Positions 11,301 to 22,678 of a stretch of 64,000 bases of DNA are shown here, piece after piece (within the stretch, counting starts at the first letter, position 1; each line of letters begins with the position of its first letter). The notes under the pieces are model-generated. The model ran no database searches and was not told the origin of the DNA. It was given only the letters and a program-made list of their open reading frames with translations. This DNA comes from Guillardia theta CCMP2712 (taxonomy: Eukaryota > Cryptophyceae > Pyrenomonadales > Geminigeraceae), in the NCBI RefSeq assembly GCF_000315625.1, contig NW_005434651.1, positions 178,058 to 242,057 on the forward strand. The letters run 5' to 3'. Made by a program: the position numbers and the translations under genes.

Positions 11301-12092
11301 TTTGAAATAACTTCAAAACGGCTCCCGGAATCGCAAGTTTGCGGCATGGAGGCGCTGCGATGGGCGGAGGTGCTGGCATTTCATGCAGGAAGAATGCGAC
11401 TTCTGATCGGTGAGCTAGCGCGATCACCATGAGCTACCATGTCGAACATTGTTGCATCCATCGCAGGCAACACCTTCATCTCCATCTCGTCCTCCACCTC
11501 GTCATTTCATCATCATCATACATTCCGAGGAAGTATGTTGCAGTAGTCATCGCAATCATCTCCATCATGTTGCCCATTCATGTCCATCACAATCTTAATC
11601 ATGACAGTCACCTTCAAGATTGTCGTTGTTGTTGTCGTCCTTGCCTACAATATCACTGTATATTCTGAAATATGCTCACCTGAAACATCACCATAATTAT
11701 GCATACCATCACCGTCTTCCTCGTCACCACCACGACTATCGACTTCGTCGTCATCGCGTCTTTGTCATCTCCTGACTTGCAACAGTACCTAGCTTTCATT
11801 AACAACACCTTGTCTTCACTTAGTACACATCATTCTTAATACTACAGAAAATCTTGCACCGACGGCAAGGAATGCAGCAAACCAAATTCTGTTTCCTTGA
11901 CTTTCCTTTGCCTTTGTTGCTGTTTCCCACCTTGAAATATAAATTTCTGATTGTTGCTCAAGGTTTTGGAGCGCTAATGTACTCGAGATCTTTTCCCTAT
12001 ACCATCATGTTCTGTCAGGTGAAATCTTAGAGAACGACATATGAAGTTGGTAAACAAGCTCAAAGGCATTTGGCTCTACCGGACTTCCTGTC
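8336..12092. other. Gene-poor interval
   Basis: No convincing gene was found in 3.75 kb. Bases 8336-8690 are plain sequence upstream of the bHLH-like gene. Bases about 8700-9260 are a C-rich island on the plus strand with repeated ACCCC/TACCCC words. Bases 9300-10060 are AT-richer with a T-run at 10022-10043. Bases 10060-11000 contain short frames only, without family motifs. Bases 11430-11780 are rich in CATC/CACC words. An exon of the following gene may hide in 11.8-12.09 kb. Confidence 0.45.
8700..9260. repeat. C-rich (CACCCC/TACCCC) island
   Basis: The plus strand shows recurring ACCCCT, CACCCC and TACCCC words spaced irregularly, with strong C over G bias. Comparable islands occur at about 30.55-31.25, 41.15-41.6, 43.86-44.17 and 56.24-56.35 kb, in either orientation. 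Confidence 0.55.
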
Positions 12093-13050
12093 ATGAAAGA
12101 AGGGTTTGCCAAACTGATAGAGGAGTGAGGATACTTGATTGTTGTGCTCGTCGTCTCCGTGACATAACAGCTCAGGTACAAGGAAGCGAGGGAGGACGTT
12201 TCGAGGAATGTGTCGACGGAGAAAGACGCCCTGAGCATGATTGCTGAGTATCATCAAGAAATTCAGAGGCTTCTGATGGAGCACGAGGCTGCCAGGACCT
12301 CGGGCAACTCTTCTCGCATGAACGACATCCAGGGGAAGATAGACGGACTTGAGCACAAGTACAAACTTGCAAAGGTAATGTGTGGAGGATCCTGCGGTCT
12401 CAAAAGGAAGAAGAAAGAGAGATGATGCTTGTAGATGTGAAGGAGAGTGTGCTGATTGTGGAGAAAGGAGATACCATGACATCATGACGTTGATGCCGTT
12501 GACTCTTCAAACTTGCTTCAGGCATCTCTCAGCACAGTAGAAGCTATCTTGCACACGATTGATCCATACAAAGTTTGTCACATCCTGGGTGGCATGTGGA
12601 TTGGAATCTCCGGATGCATCGCGGCAGCCGTTTCCCCCTCAGCTCGCAGCCTCAACGTCGGCCTTAGCCTCGGCGAGAGACTCTCCGCCCTTCTCCGCAG
12701 TCTGCTCGCTGCCCGAGCGCAAAGGAGGATAGAGAGCTCGCAGAGGGGAGGAGGAGCGAGGAGCGAGGAGGAAGAGCGGAGGAGCAGATGGGCAGAGTTC
12801 TCGCTAGACTCCTGCTGCAGGGGGTTGGGAGTGGTGGCAGCCTTCTACATGCAGAGGGTTGTGAACGCGTTCCAGGGGTCGATTATGCTCGCTGCTGTGC
12901 TCAACTGACTGCTCTTTTGCTCCAGCTCGTTGATAGGTGGATCCATCGTCGTGGAGGAGCTCGCAAAGGTGAGATGACTGGCCAAGAGCAGCAGGGGCAG
13001 GGGCAGGGGCAGGAGAAGCAACAGGGGCAGGGGCAGGAGCAGGAGCAGGG

Positions 13051-13095
<45 letters not shown>

Positions 13096-13650
13096 AGAGA
13101 GTGAACGATCATGTTTGAAAGGTGGCGGATGAACGAGGGTCGCAGCTGTCGGAGCATCAGATAAGTGAGGGCCGTTGCGGACCTGGCGGGTTCTGACTTC
13201 AACTCAGACACGGGCAAGATGGCACTTGCTGTCGCCGTCTTTGCATGGCAGTATCGATCCCCAGGAGCCGGACAGGTCTCACAACCTCCTCCTCCTTCTC
13301 CATCCTCCTCCTTCTCCATCCTCCTCCTTCTCCATCCTCCTTTGTTCCCGTCCATCTCTCTGTCTCCTCCTCTTCTCCCCCCTTCCATCTCACTCTCACT
13401 CACTCTCCTCTTTCCAGCTCTGCCCCCTTCCTTCTCTTCCCCTCTCTTCCCCTCCCTTCCTTCTCTTCCCCTCTCTTCCCCTCCCTTCCTTCTCTTCCCC
13501 TCTCTTCCCCTCTCCCCCCTCTTCTTCCTGCTTTCAAACTTCTCCCTCATGACTGAGAGCGCGCGGACTCCGCAGGTCCCTGCCATCTTCTTCCCCATCG
13601 CCTTTCCAGCTTTCGTGCTCGAGAAAATTTTGTCTGCCTTTGCGAGGTGA
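12093..13650 (+). CDS. Coiled-coil membrane protein, function unknown (multi-exon)
   Basis: Exons joined by eye: a first segment with GFAKLIEE spliced to YKEAREDVSRNVSTEKDA, then a coiled-coil (EYHQEIQRLLMEHEAART ... IQGKIDGLEHKYKLAK), then after an intron ending near 12521 a segment starting ASLSTVEAILHTIDP with hydrophobic helices (GMWIGISGCIAAAV; GVVAAFYMQRVVNAF). A phase-matched join gives GSLIGGSIVVEELAK and VADERGSQLSEHQI. After a 43-bp intron comes TGKMALAVAVFAWQY and finally VPAIFFPIAFPAFVLEKIL, with TGA/TAG-type termination at about 13650. The (GGGGCA/GGAGCA)n tract near 13 kb is intronic. The predicted product has an N-terminal coiled-coil and three or four membrane segments. I do not recognise the family. 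The true start may lie in an upstream exon, because the frame is closed just before the first ATG. Confidence 0.6.
12985..13100. repeat. (GGGGCA/GGAGCA)n microsatellite in intron
   Basis: Hexamer repeat between the EELAK exon and the VADERGSQ exon of the coiled-coil membrane gene. It is open in one frame as a QEQ run but lies between splice sites, so it is probably not translated. Confidence 0.75.
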
Positions 13651-13729
13651 GGAGGGGCAGGAGGGGAGGGGAGGCAGGGAGGGAGGAAGAGATCTGTAGC
13701 AGAGGAAAGCAAAGAGATTAGGACATGCG

Positions 13730-13789
13730 CCTCCGCCGCCGCAGCAGCAGCAGAAGCAGAAGCAGAAGCAGCAGCAGAAGCAGAAGCAG

Positions 13790-13832
<43 letters not shown>
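13730..13832. repeat. (GCA)n / GCAGAA microsatellite
   Basis: AGC/AGA triplets ending in a pure GCA run. It lies in the convergent spacer between the coiled-coil membrane gene and the remodeler stop codon. Confidence 0.8.
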
Positions 13833-13833
<1 letters not shown>

Positions 13834-14079
13834 TGGCTTCGATCGCGTGTTTGACATTTTTGTGTTGTTGTTGCAGTCAGCAGATGTGGACTAGCATCTT
13901 GAAATGATGGTCCATCATCATCGTCATTGTCAATGCCAGCAAGGCTTATCCACCCCCTCCCTCTCCTTTTTTACCACCAAAACATTCCAAACTTCAATGA
14001 AAACGATCAACCTGACATGTTAAACTTTTATTTCATTTCTCATCTGTTCATCATCGTCAACATTCCATGGCAACTTCCG

Positions 14080-17000
14080 TTATGTCCTCCTCCTCGCTTT
14101 CTTCTCCTCCGTCCTCTCAAGCTCCCGCTTTGCCCGCGACCGCGTCATCCTACCACTTTCCTCTTTCCCTACCGTCTCCTTCATTTCAGCTGCCCCTGCA
14201 GATGAAGGTAAGACAGACGCCGGATCAGGACAAGTTTCACCTGAACGACGTGTACTGCGGCTTACTCGAGGAGGGGAGTCAATCGAATTCATCTTTGCTC
14301 CTCCTCCTCCTCCTCCTCCTTTTCCTCCTCCTCCTCCTTTTCCTCCTCCTCCCTTTCCTTCTCCTGTCGCCCCCCTTCTGCTTCTTTCCATCGATTGTCT
14401 CCCCTTCTCCTCCTCATCGTACGCAGTTCCTCCAGGACTATCATTGTCGTCGTCAACATCACCTTCCCCGTCCTCCGCAGAGGCCCCGCTCGCTTCCTCC
14501 GCCGCTGACTCAGAGTCGGGAACCAGCGAAGCGTTGGGCATGTGCGAGAGGCACTTGAAGCAGCGAATGTACTCGGCAGAGACCGGAGGCTGCTGGCGTG
14601 TCAGGGGAGGAAGAGAAGAAGATGAATGGGAGGGAGAGAAGGAGAGGAAGGGGTGGGAGAGGAGCAAGGTGGGGCATGGAGGGAGGGAAAGTCAGGGAAG
14701 GAAAGTTGATATGTGGAGTAGCCTCAAGAGGGAGAGGGGGGGGGCAGGGGGAGATGCAGTGCAGGGACTAGAGGAGGAGCATGAATGTTGAGGGCGAGGA
14801 GGAGGAGGAGGAGGAGGAGGAGGAGGAGGAGGAGGAAGAGGAGGAGGAGAGAGAGAGAGGAGGAGGAGGAGGAGGAGCTGCGTCACCTCGTATCGAATGC
14901 GAGAGAAGAGCTGGTGGACCTCGACGGGCTCGAAGTGATTGTCAAGGAAGTCATCGCTGAATGCAGCAGGGCAGTCGATGCAGCGGAAGAGCATACCCCC
15001 GCAGTCCGACGCCCTCCTCTTGGAGCAGCAGCACCTGTGGTGGGGGCATATCCATCGCTCGTGGCTGCGGAGGATGACGCGCTCCCTCGCCTGCCGCGTG
15101 ACGTTGGTGGAGGGAAGCTGCAGCTTCCTATAGTTGTCGTTGAAGGTGCGGAGGAGGCGTCTACCGTTGATGAAGGAGGGAGTTTTTTCCCGCATCTTGC
15201 TCAGGGTGCTGTTGAACGCCAGCCTGACGTCAGCAGCCAGGTCCTCCGGCCCGTGGTAGCTCCCGTTCTTCACCTTGCTCAGCACGTCCATAAGGCCGAG
15301 GCTGCCCCTGAACCTGGCCCCCTCCTCCTCGCCCCCTTCCCCACCGACGGAGGAGGAGCCGAGGTAGGGGCCCGCGTCCTTGCTCTTCGAGATGCGCATC
15401 ACAAGGTTTCGATAGTCGTGAGGCCACTCGCCTACCGTCGACTTGTCCTCCTCAGTGAACCCGAGCTCCGAGTACACGTCCGACAGGAACCGGCGAAGCG
15501 CTCGAGCAGCCTTGTACACTGGGTGATCTGCTGCGGCCCCTCCCATGATCGCTGACAGCATGCTCTTCAGGGCAGTCACGAAGTGGCTGAAACTGTCGTA
15601 CGTGCCCTTCTGCAGGCTGCGGTGAATGTGCCCGAGCTCGAACTTCCTCCCCTCGAAGGGCGGGTGGGAGCTACCGCTGCTGATGTTGCTGATGTTGCCG
15701 CAGGCGTTGGCGCGCTGGAGGAGCCTTCCCTCTCTCTTCATCAGCACTGTGTTCATCACCTTGTTGCACAGCATCCACTCGTTCGTCGGCATCCTGGTGG
15801 CCCTGGTGGGGCCATGCTGGTCGGTGCTGCTGTTATGACCCACGTGCTCTCCCTCTTCCCCGTGCTTCCCCATGTGCGCATCCTGCCAGGCATGGCTGCC
15901 ACGATCCGACACGTTGTAGGCATCCAGCCCAAGGGCAGGCTGCCCCCCCCCCCCTTCCTCCTCGTCCTCCTCTTCTTCCTCGTCCTCCTCCTCCTCATCC
16001 TCCAACCCTCCCCATCCCTCCGCCTTGATGCAGAACTTGTGCATCACCGTCGGGCATCGCAAGCAGAACAGCATGATCCCGCTGGCTCGCTTGCAACGCT
16101 GGCACGTCCTCCTGTGGAGGAACCCTTTCTTCTTCGTCCCCTCAGTCTTCGTCTTCATCCCCACCACCTGCGTCGCCCCCGCCTTGCCGGACCGTCTCTT
16201 TCCGTCCAGCGTCGTCGCCCACTCGCTCGCCATGTCGTCGGAGCTCTTCCTCTTGGAGTAGTGCTTCCCCTCGAACTGCCGCACAGCAGGCAGTGTCTGG
16301 AACATCTCCTCCAGAGCCGTCGCGTTTACTATGCTCGCGTTCTCTTGCTCCGCCCTCCTCGTCGCCACCTCCGCCAGCTGCACTCCAGCAAGCTCGTCGT
16401 CGCTCCCGTTGTAGACCTTGGTCTCCGAATGCTCCAGCAGCTCCTCGATGTTCGCCTCTGACAGGTTCGCCGCAGGCGTCGCCTGCCCGATGCAGTGGAG
16501 GCCATGGCGGAGGGTGAGGACGATGTCAGAGAGCGAGGCCTTGGGCTCGAGCTCGGGCGAGCGGTTGGGGAGAAGCGCATTTACGCCTTCGCGCATGACG
16601 AGCGCATTCATCAACGCCTTCTGCTCTGCCGCCAGTACGATCCTCTCCTCCACCGTGCCCTGTGTGACCAACCTGCCGCAGGGAGTGAGAGGAGGAGCAA
16701 CAAGAGGGGAGGGAGCAAAGAAGCATGGGCAAGACGAGTGCGAACTCCAACAGATGGCAGGAGGAAGCAAAGCGGGGGGAGGGTGCAGAGGGAGGGAGGG
16801 AGGGGGGGAGCAGAGGTAGAGGTGGAGATACCTATAGCAGTGAACGGTCTTCTTCTGTCCTATCCTGTGCACGCGGTCCATGGCCTGGAGGTCAGCGCTG
16901 GGGTTCCAGTCGCTGTCGAAGATGATGACGGTGTCTGCTGCGATGAGAGTGATGCCGAGGCCTCCGGCGCGGGTCGAGATGAGGTAGACGAAGAAGCGGC

Positions 17001-18871
17001 TCCGGGGGTTCTCGAAGCACGCGATCTCGTACCTCCTCCTCGCCGCTGGCGTCGAGCCGTCGAGCCGGAGGAACTTGTAGTTGCGGAAGCGCATGTAGTC
17101 GCCGATGAGGTCGAGCATCGAGGTGAACTGAGAGTAGATGAGCGCCTTCCTACCCTCCTGCTGCAGCTTCGTCAGGATCTTGTCCAGGACCTGCAGCTTG
17201 CTCGACGTCTCAACGATCCGCTGGTCGGTGACCATCGGGTCGAGCTCAGGCAGGAGGAAGGGATGGTTGCAAACTTTCCTCAGCTGCATCAGCATCGAGT
17301 TGAGCGAGCTGTAGTGCATGCCGAGCTTCTTGGGGGATGCAGGGTCTGTGCTGCCCTTGGACAGCTGAAGGATCTTGTCGATGTCCTGTTTGAGGATCCC
17401 AGCGTATACAAACCTCTGCATCTCTGACAGTGGAACGACTATCTTCTTCTCGATCTTGGGGGGCAGCTCCTGGCTGAGCACATCTCGTTTCAGCCTCCTG
17501 AGCATCAGGGACTCGAGGAGGGAATGGGCACATTCTATCAGAGCAGCGTCGACTACTCCCTGGCTGCTGCTGTTGTGGTAGAGCTGGTTGATGCGGAACC
17601 CGGCGTCTGAGGAGGCAGTCAACGACCATGACGAACATGGGGGAGAGAAGAATCGTGATGCGGGAAGAGGGAGGGGGAGGGAGAGGAGCAGGACAAGGTG
17701 GAAAGAGGAGGGAAGAATGGAGGAGGAAGGTTTGGAGGGAGGAGAAAGGAGGGAGAGCTAACCGAACATCTCAGAGGAATGGAGGACGTCGGGGAAGAGG
17801 ATATTGAGGAGGCTCCACAGCTCATGGAGGTTGTTCTGCAGGGGAGTCCCGGTGATGAGGAGACGGTTGCAGCAGTGGAGCTTGCGGACTACTTGACCAA
17901 GGACGGTGTTCTCGTTCTTCATACGATGCGCTTCGTCCAGCACCACATAGTTCCACACTGACCTCGCAACAAACGCGTGCTGGTCCGCCACGAGCATCTC
18001 GTAGGTGGTGATGCAAATGTCGAACATGCCCTTGTTCAGGACCTCGTGCCGCAGCCGCTCTCTCTCTGCCAAGGACAGGAATCATCGCCCTCCCATCTTT
18101 GCAGCACGACCTGACCCTGATCTGCTGCAGCCCTGCTCTTGCTCTGCTGATACCTTTCCCCATCTCCTCCTCCCCCATCGCGCTGAGACTGTCCTCCTAC
18201 CTCGTTCTGCACCCTTGCTTCACATCCTCTCTGAACTTTTGTGCTCCTATATGACTGCAACGAAAATTCCCTTCTCCTTCCTCCTCTTTCTTCTCTCCCT
18301 CCCTCCTCCCTCCTCGCCTCCTCTATTCATGACCTCCCTCCTCCTTCTCATGCTCTGCCACGACTTCCTCTTCTCCTCTCCTCATCACCTCGCTCCTCGC
18401 TCCCACCTTCCCTGCTCCCCACAGTCTCCACTCTCCTCCTCCTCACCAGCTGAGGACCCATGGAACGTGACGACCTTGAGACTAGGGCACCACTTCTGGG
18501 CTTCGCAAACCCAGCTGTTCATGACTGAGAGCGGGGCCACGACGAGGTGTGGGCCGGGCTCCTGCCTTACAGCCTTGAGGAAGACTAGGAAAGAGAGCAC
18601 CTGGAGGGTCTTTCCCAACCCCTGAGCAGGCGCGTCAGTGGCTGGAGCATGAGGGAGGGGGGACGGGGGGGAGGATGGGTCAAGGGGGAGGAGGATGGGT
18701 CAAGGAGAGGCAGGAGGAGTGGAGTGAGCTGACAAGAAATATGTGGAGGAGAGAGGAGAATGAATAGAGGAACAAGCCGATTAGAGGGGCAGGGTGAGAG
18801 ACAGAGACAGGGAAGGGAAGCGAAGTGGAGGAGGTAGGAGGAAGTAGGACCAAGGTGAAGGGCGGAGAAAG

Positions 18872-18908
<37 letters not shown>

Positions 18909-19592
18909 ATCAAAAGGACAATCAGCCCACCATCTCGTCCCCTAGAATAATCCCTGCGCCCTCGTCGTGCTGTTCGGCCATCCACCGGAGCCCCTCAACC
19001 TGATACCCGCGCATCTCCCCTCCCACCACTTGCCTCGGCTGCCCCTTGACCGGTAGTTTGTGCTTCTTGATCTCCTCAATCGCTCGGAAGAGCAGCGAGT
19101 CCTCCTGCTCCCGCACTCCAGCCAGCAGCTCCGTCATGCGCAGCAGCTTCGCGCCCGTCGCCCCGTCGATCTCTCTGCCGTTGCAAGTGAGATGCCAGAG
19201 GAAGGAAGGGGGAGGAGGACTGCAAGCCCGAGACGAGGAGGACTTGAGCTGGGGTTAAGGGCAAGCAGAGAAGAAGAGAGCAGGAGAGAAGGAGTAGACG
19301 GTGAAGGTGAGGGAGCAGAGAGAAGGAGCAGGAACTTGGGCTGTGATGCAGGACGGACCTGTCATGCGGAGCAAGAAAAGGAGAGAAATGGTCCCAACGA
19401 TCGATGACGAACTGAGCTCGTTTTCCCTGAGAAATCTTGGAGAAACGATGGAGAGTCGCAATCTGTGTTGGGGTGAACGAACAATTGAGACAACCGGAAG
19501 AGACTGTATAGCGGCATCTTGCCTGGTTGGCCCGTTGAGCATTCGCGACAGCAGATTCCTTCCTCTTTGACTGAGAGGATGGGAAGCAAGAA

Positions 19593-19645
<53 letters not shown>

Positions 19646-20184
19646 AAAGGAAGACGAAGAGAAAAGAAAGTCAACTAAAGTCAGATTCGAAACATTCCAA
19701 GGAACACCTGTGGCCAGACGTTCTCCACTGGGACGCGATCGAACGCACCATCCAAGGCATAGTAGAAACTCTCCTTCCGGTTTCGCTCCTTGTGAACAGG
19801 AGTACCCATCTCCTCCGCCTCTGCCTGCTCCTCCTCCTCCTCCTCCTCCTCCTCCTCCTCCTCCTCCTCCTCCTCCCCTCCCCCAACCTCCCCCAGCAGC
19901 TCATCGGTAGCCCCCTCAGCAGCAGCAGCCCCCTCAGCCTCACGCTTGCGGTATACAGAGACCAGCAGCCCATCTCGACAGAGGTTGGAGAGGTGAATAC
20001 CGAGGTAGAAGGGAGCATCGAATGCGACCTCCTTGTTCCTCTCACTGATCCTATCGACAGCACCATCAGAGTCCAACTCGCGGAGAGCGCGGGTGGCAGG
20101 AAGCGAGCAGCAGGCAGCAAAAGCTCACCATTGGATGATCTGGTTCTTGGAGACGGCTGACTGGGGTGAGGTAGCGTTCAACAT
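14080..20184 (-). CDS. ISWI-type SNF2 chromatin-remodelling ATPase with zinc-finger C-terminus (multi-exon)
   Basis: Start ATG at 20184 (MLNATSPQSAVSKNQIIQW), spliced to ISERNKEVAFDAPFYLG and a poly-E stretch. Further exons give GKRAQFVIDRWDHFSPF, then the ATPase: GYQVEGLRWM, GIILGDEM joined to GLGKTLQVL (Walker A), VLDEAHRMKN (DEAH), LLITGTPLQNN, LRRLKRDV, STRAGGLGI, FDSDWNP and MDRVHRIGQKKTV. VYAGILKQDIDKI is the ISWI-like coupling region. The protein should slide or space nucleosomes using ATP in the nucleus. After the ATPase it lacks an evident HAND-SANT-SLIDE module. Instead it has Cys/His clusters (TCQRCKRASGIMLFCLRC; C..H...C..C...GG.LFRC.DCP) and two weak helical segments of bromodomain-like size, plus an acidic linker and a basic tail (RSRAKRELERTEEKKARRRT). 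The stop is TAA at 14080-14082. Introns carry CTC/GGA repeats. The ATPase call is certain; the C-terminal domains are tentative. Confidence 0.92.
14795..14882. repeat. (GGA)n microsatellite in remodeler intron
   Basis: GGA/GAG run on the plus strand (CTC on the coding strand). It follows the FSRIRYE exon and precedes the exon starting PPVSAEYIRCFKC. Confidence 0.75.
18870..18907. repeat. (GGCA)n microsatellite in remodeler intron
   Basis: Eight or so GGCA tetramers lie in the intron that interrupts the Walker A region, between GIILGDEM and GLGKTLQ. Confidence 0.8.
19590..19646. repeat. (GGAGCA)n microsatellite in remodeler intron
   Basis: Hexamer tract placed just upstream (on the coding strand) of the acceptor for the exon beginning SKRKESAVANAQ. 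On the coding strand it reads CTCCTG and may double as polypyrimidine tract. Confidence 0.7.
19828..19877. repeat. (CTC)n tract coding poly-glutamate
   Basis: On the coding (minus) strand this is GAG repeated. It is read in frame as a run of about 16 glutamates in the N-terminal region of the remodeler, so here the microsatellite is probably translated. Confidence 0.7.
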
Positions 20185-20244
20185 GTGCAGAGCGTGTCTG
20201 AGTGAGGAACGGCTGAGCTCAAGTAGCACAACACACACATGCGC

Positions 20245-22678
20245 TTACAAGCACGTCGACCGCCAGGACCCGCGCATCTTCCGGGGAGATGCCCTGGCAT
20301 TGTTGAAGGCGTGGTCGATGTCGACAAAGTTGTCGTCCTGCTGCCTGTAGACAGGTCGTCGCTTCATGTCGCTGCAGTGGCTGGGAGTCAGAGGAGAGGA
20401 GGAACCGAGAGGTAGATTGTTTCCCACCTCACTTCCATCGAGAAGGTCTGTCGCCGACGATCCCTCTCCTCCTCGCTCACTCTCTTGAGGGAGCTCTGCA
20501 CACAAACCTTCTTGTCAGGCCCAGAGGATCCGCAGAGCACAACAAATCCAACACCTCGTAGTCCTCCTGCATCCACTGCGACAAGTTCTGGTACAATGAC
20601 CTCTCCTCCTCTGCTAAGTCCTTCCATTCCGCGCGAAGTTGTCGCTCCTGCGCATTGCGATCTACCACCATCTTTTTGACCTCGATCATCGTCTCGATTC
20701 CATGCCGGTCACGCAGCGTCTGCTGGATGGAAGACAAGAAAGTTGCAGGAGCCAGCGGCTTGATCGAGCTAAAGTTGTGCTCGAGCTGCTCTTCGAGGTA
20801 CGTCCAGGCCTCATGACGATCGGAGATGCAGGAGGGTGAAGTCTCGTTGCTGCTGCTCCCTCTCTCTAGCTCTGTTGAGAACACAAAGTTCTGCCTCCAT
20901 CGCATGCTGAAGAGGAGAGGAGCGTCCCTCCGCTCTAAGTCCAGGTACTTTTTCGCCTCGTGCAGGAGGTGCCTCCCCCAGCTGACGTTGTTACAGACAC
21001 CCAAGTAGAAGTTCAGCCTCTGCTCCATCATCGCCTCCTCCTCCTTCCTCAGCGACTGGTTGTAGGCCATCTCGCGCTTGATGAACATTCGAAACAGCTG
21101 GTAGGCAGGCGGCGGTTTCCCAGCCACAGGCCACAGGAACCACCCAAAGAAAGGAGCCTTGACCCACCGGTGCTGCGCAGGAGGTCGAGGAAGGAAGCAG
21201 CGGACGGTTCTCCTTACCTCCTGCAAGACAGAGCTGACGGGCACGTGGGTGTCCGGATCCATCCAAGACCACCTCCCATCCTTGAACTTCCACTCGAAAC
21301 TCTTTCCCCTCTCGTTGCAACGGGTCTGGTTGACGAGCATTTCGAGGGCGTCCGGGCAGATCCAGTTCTCCGAAGAGCGGGTCGGAAAGCGACCGTAGCT
21401 CTGAAGGACTCTGGAGATCCTGTTGGCCAGTGTTTGGTTGATGAAGTCGAGCAGCACAACACATCGTGGAGGGATCTGAGCGAGGAAGTTGGCACCCATG
21501 AGGAGGATAGGATCGTTCGTCGTTGCGCCCCTGATCCTTACTTTCCTCGAGAGCTCGAGCTTCGGGATGTTCTCCAACACCTCTGTGTTGACGTAGTACA
21601 GGGAAGTGTTGTACTCTGCTGCCATCTGAAGCGCTCGGTCGCGATCCTTTTGGGTCAGAATCAGCCGCTTGTTCAGGCTGTTGGGATTGGGTGGGAGAGC
21701 AGGGGGCCTCATGAATGGCTGCGGGGTCTGTCTGGACCTCGTGCCAGCATTCTGATCTGAGGGGGGAAAGATCAACCAGCGTCAGAAACCAACGGAGCAC
21801 AAGGCAGCAAGTTCACACCTCGGACCCTGACGAACGACTCGTACCGGATCTCCAGCCTCTGCCCTGCAGGAATGTTCTGAGGCAAGCGCACCATCACTTG
21901 ATCGTCTCCATTGCGCAGGATCATCGAGCCTCCCCTGTAACAATTCTGTTGGAGGACTGTAGAGATGATTCTCGGCACCCGTTGGATCCAAGGGCTCCCT
22001 TGTGTTCCTGTTCTCGGGATGGGTATTTGGATCTTCAGTACCTGCCCGACTACTGCCGTCTCAGGGATCTGCACATCCTATCAGACATGAAGCAGTCTGG
22101 TCATCAAACTACCTTGATTGACACCACATAGTCAGAAATAGAGATGTTCAAACGACTCCCGGGAACCATTTCTTCGCTCACTCTCAGATCTCGCAATTCA
22201 TACCCCACCAAAGTTCCCCACAGGATAACTGGTAGTGCGCGCTGAAGGCGCACAGGAGCAGCACAGTCATGAAGTATTGAGTGAGACATATCAGATTTAC
22301 CTGATCAAGTAGCATGCTTCCGGGGGTTTCCGATGCCGCTGGTCTCTTGATCGATGCTCCTGCTGTCCTGTATATCGGTAACGCCAGCGCTGGGTCAGAC
22401 TGCAGGCTCCACGCGTGCTTCTGCTTCGAACATGATGGCAATGGCTCTGATGAGACCTGCCTCGCGCTCTCCTGAGGAAGACTTGTGCCCCCCCGCAGCC
22501 TCCTCGAGCACAGCAGGAGGACGTCACTGTACCGTTGAGCTTTCAGCCATCCGACAGCAGACGCGTCAGAGGGCCGAAAGGTGTCGTGCGGAGAGTTGGT
22601 TACGAACGCAAGGAGAATGGAAGTGATGGCCAGGAAGACGTTGAAGCTCCTTGCTCGGAAGGCTCCCAGTGTTTTCAT
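20245..22678 (-). CDS. Predicted secreted protein with VP..PGQ-type repeats, function unknown (multi-exon)
   Basis: Start ATG at 22678. The N-terminus (RSFNVFLAITSILLAFV) is a good signal peptide. After an intron, RALPVILWGTLVGYELRD continues into EMVPGSRLNISISD, then VSIKIPETAVVGQVLKIQIP and VMVRLPQNIPAGQRLEIRY. These are three copies of a pattern, V.(V/I/L)P....PGQ.L.I, known from many algal and oomycete proteins without a clear function. A long exon (about 21757-20520) follows with no domain I recognise; it contains FEWKFKDGRWSWMDP, somewhat like a WWE-type segment, and several N-x-S/T sites. The last exon reads DDNFVDIDHAFNNAR and stops with TAA at 20245. The stop lies only 60 bp upstream of the remodeler ATG on the same strand. 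The role is unknown; secretion or plastid/ER targeting is inferred from the signal peptide only. Confidence 0.62.

Noticed and set aside
14785-17427. Several long plus-strand frames opposite the remodeler
   Set aside because: They are shadows of the GC-rich minus-strand coding exons; the minus strand carries all SNF2 motifs.
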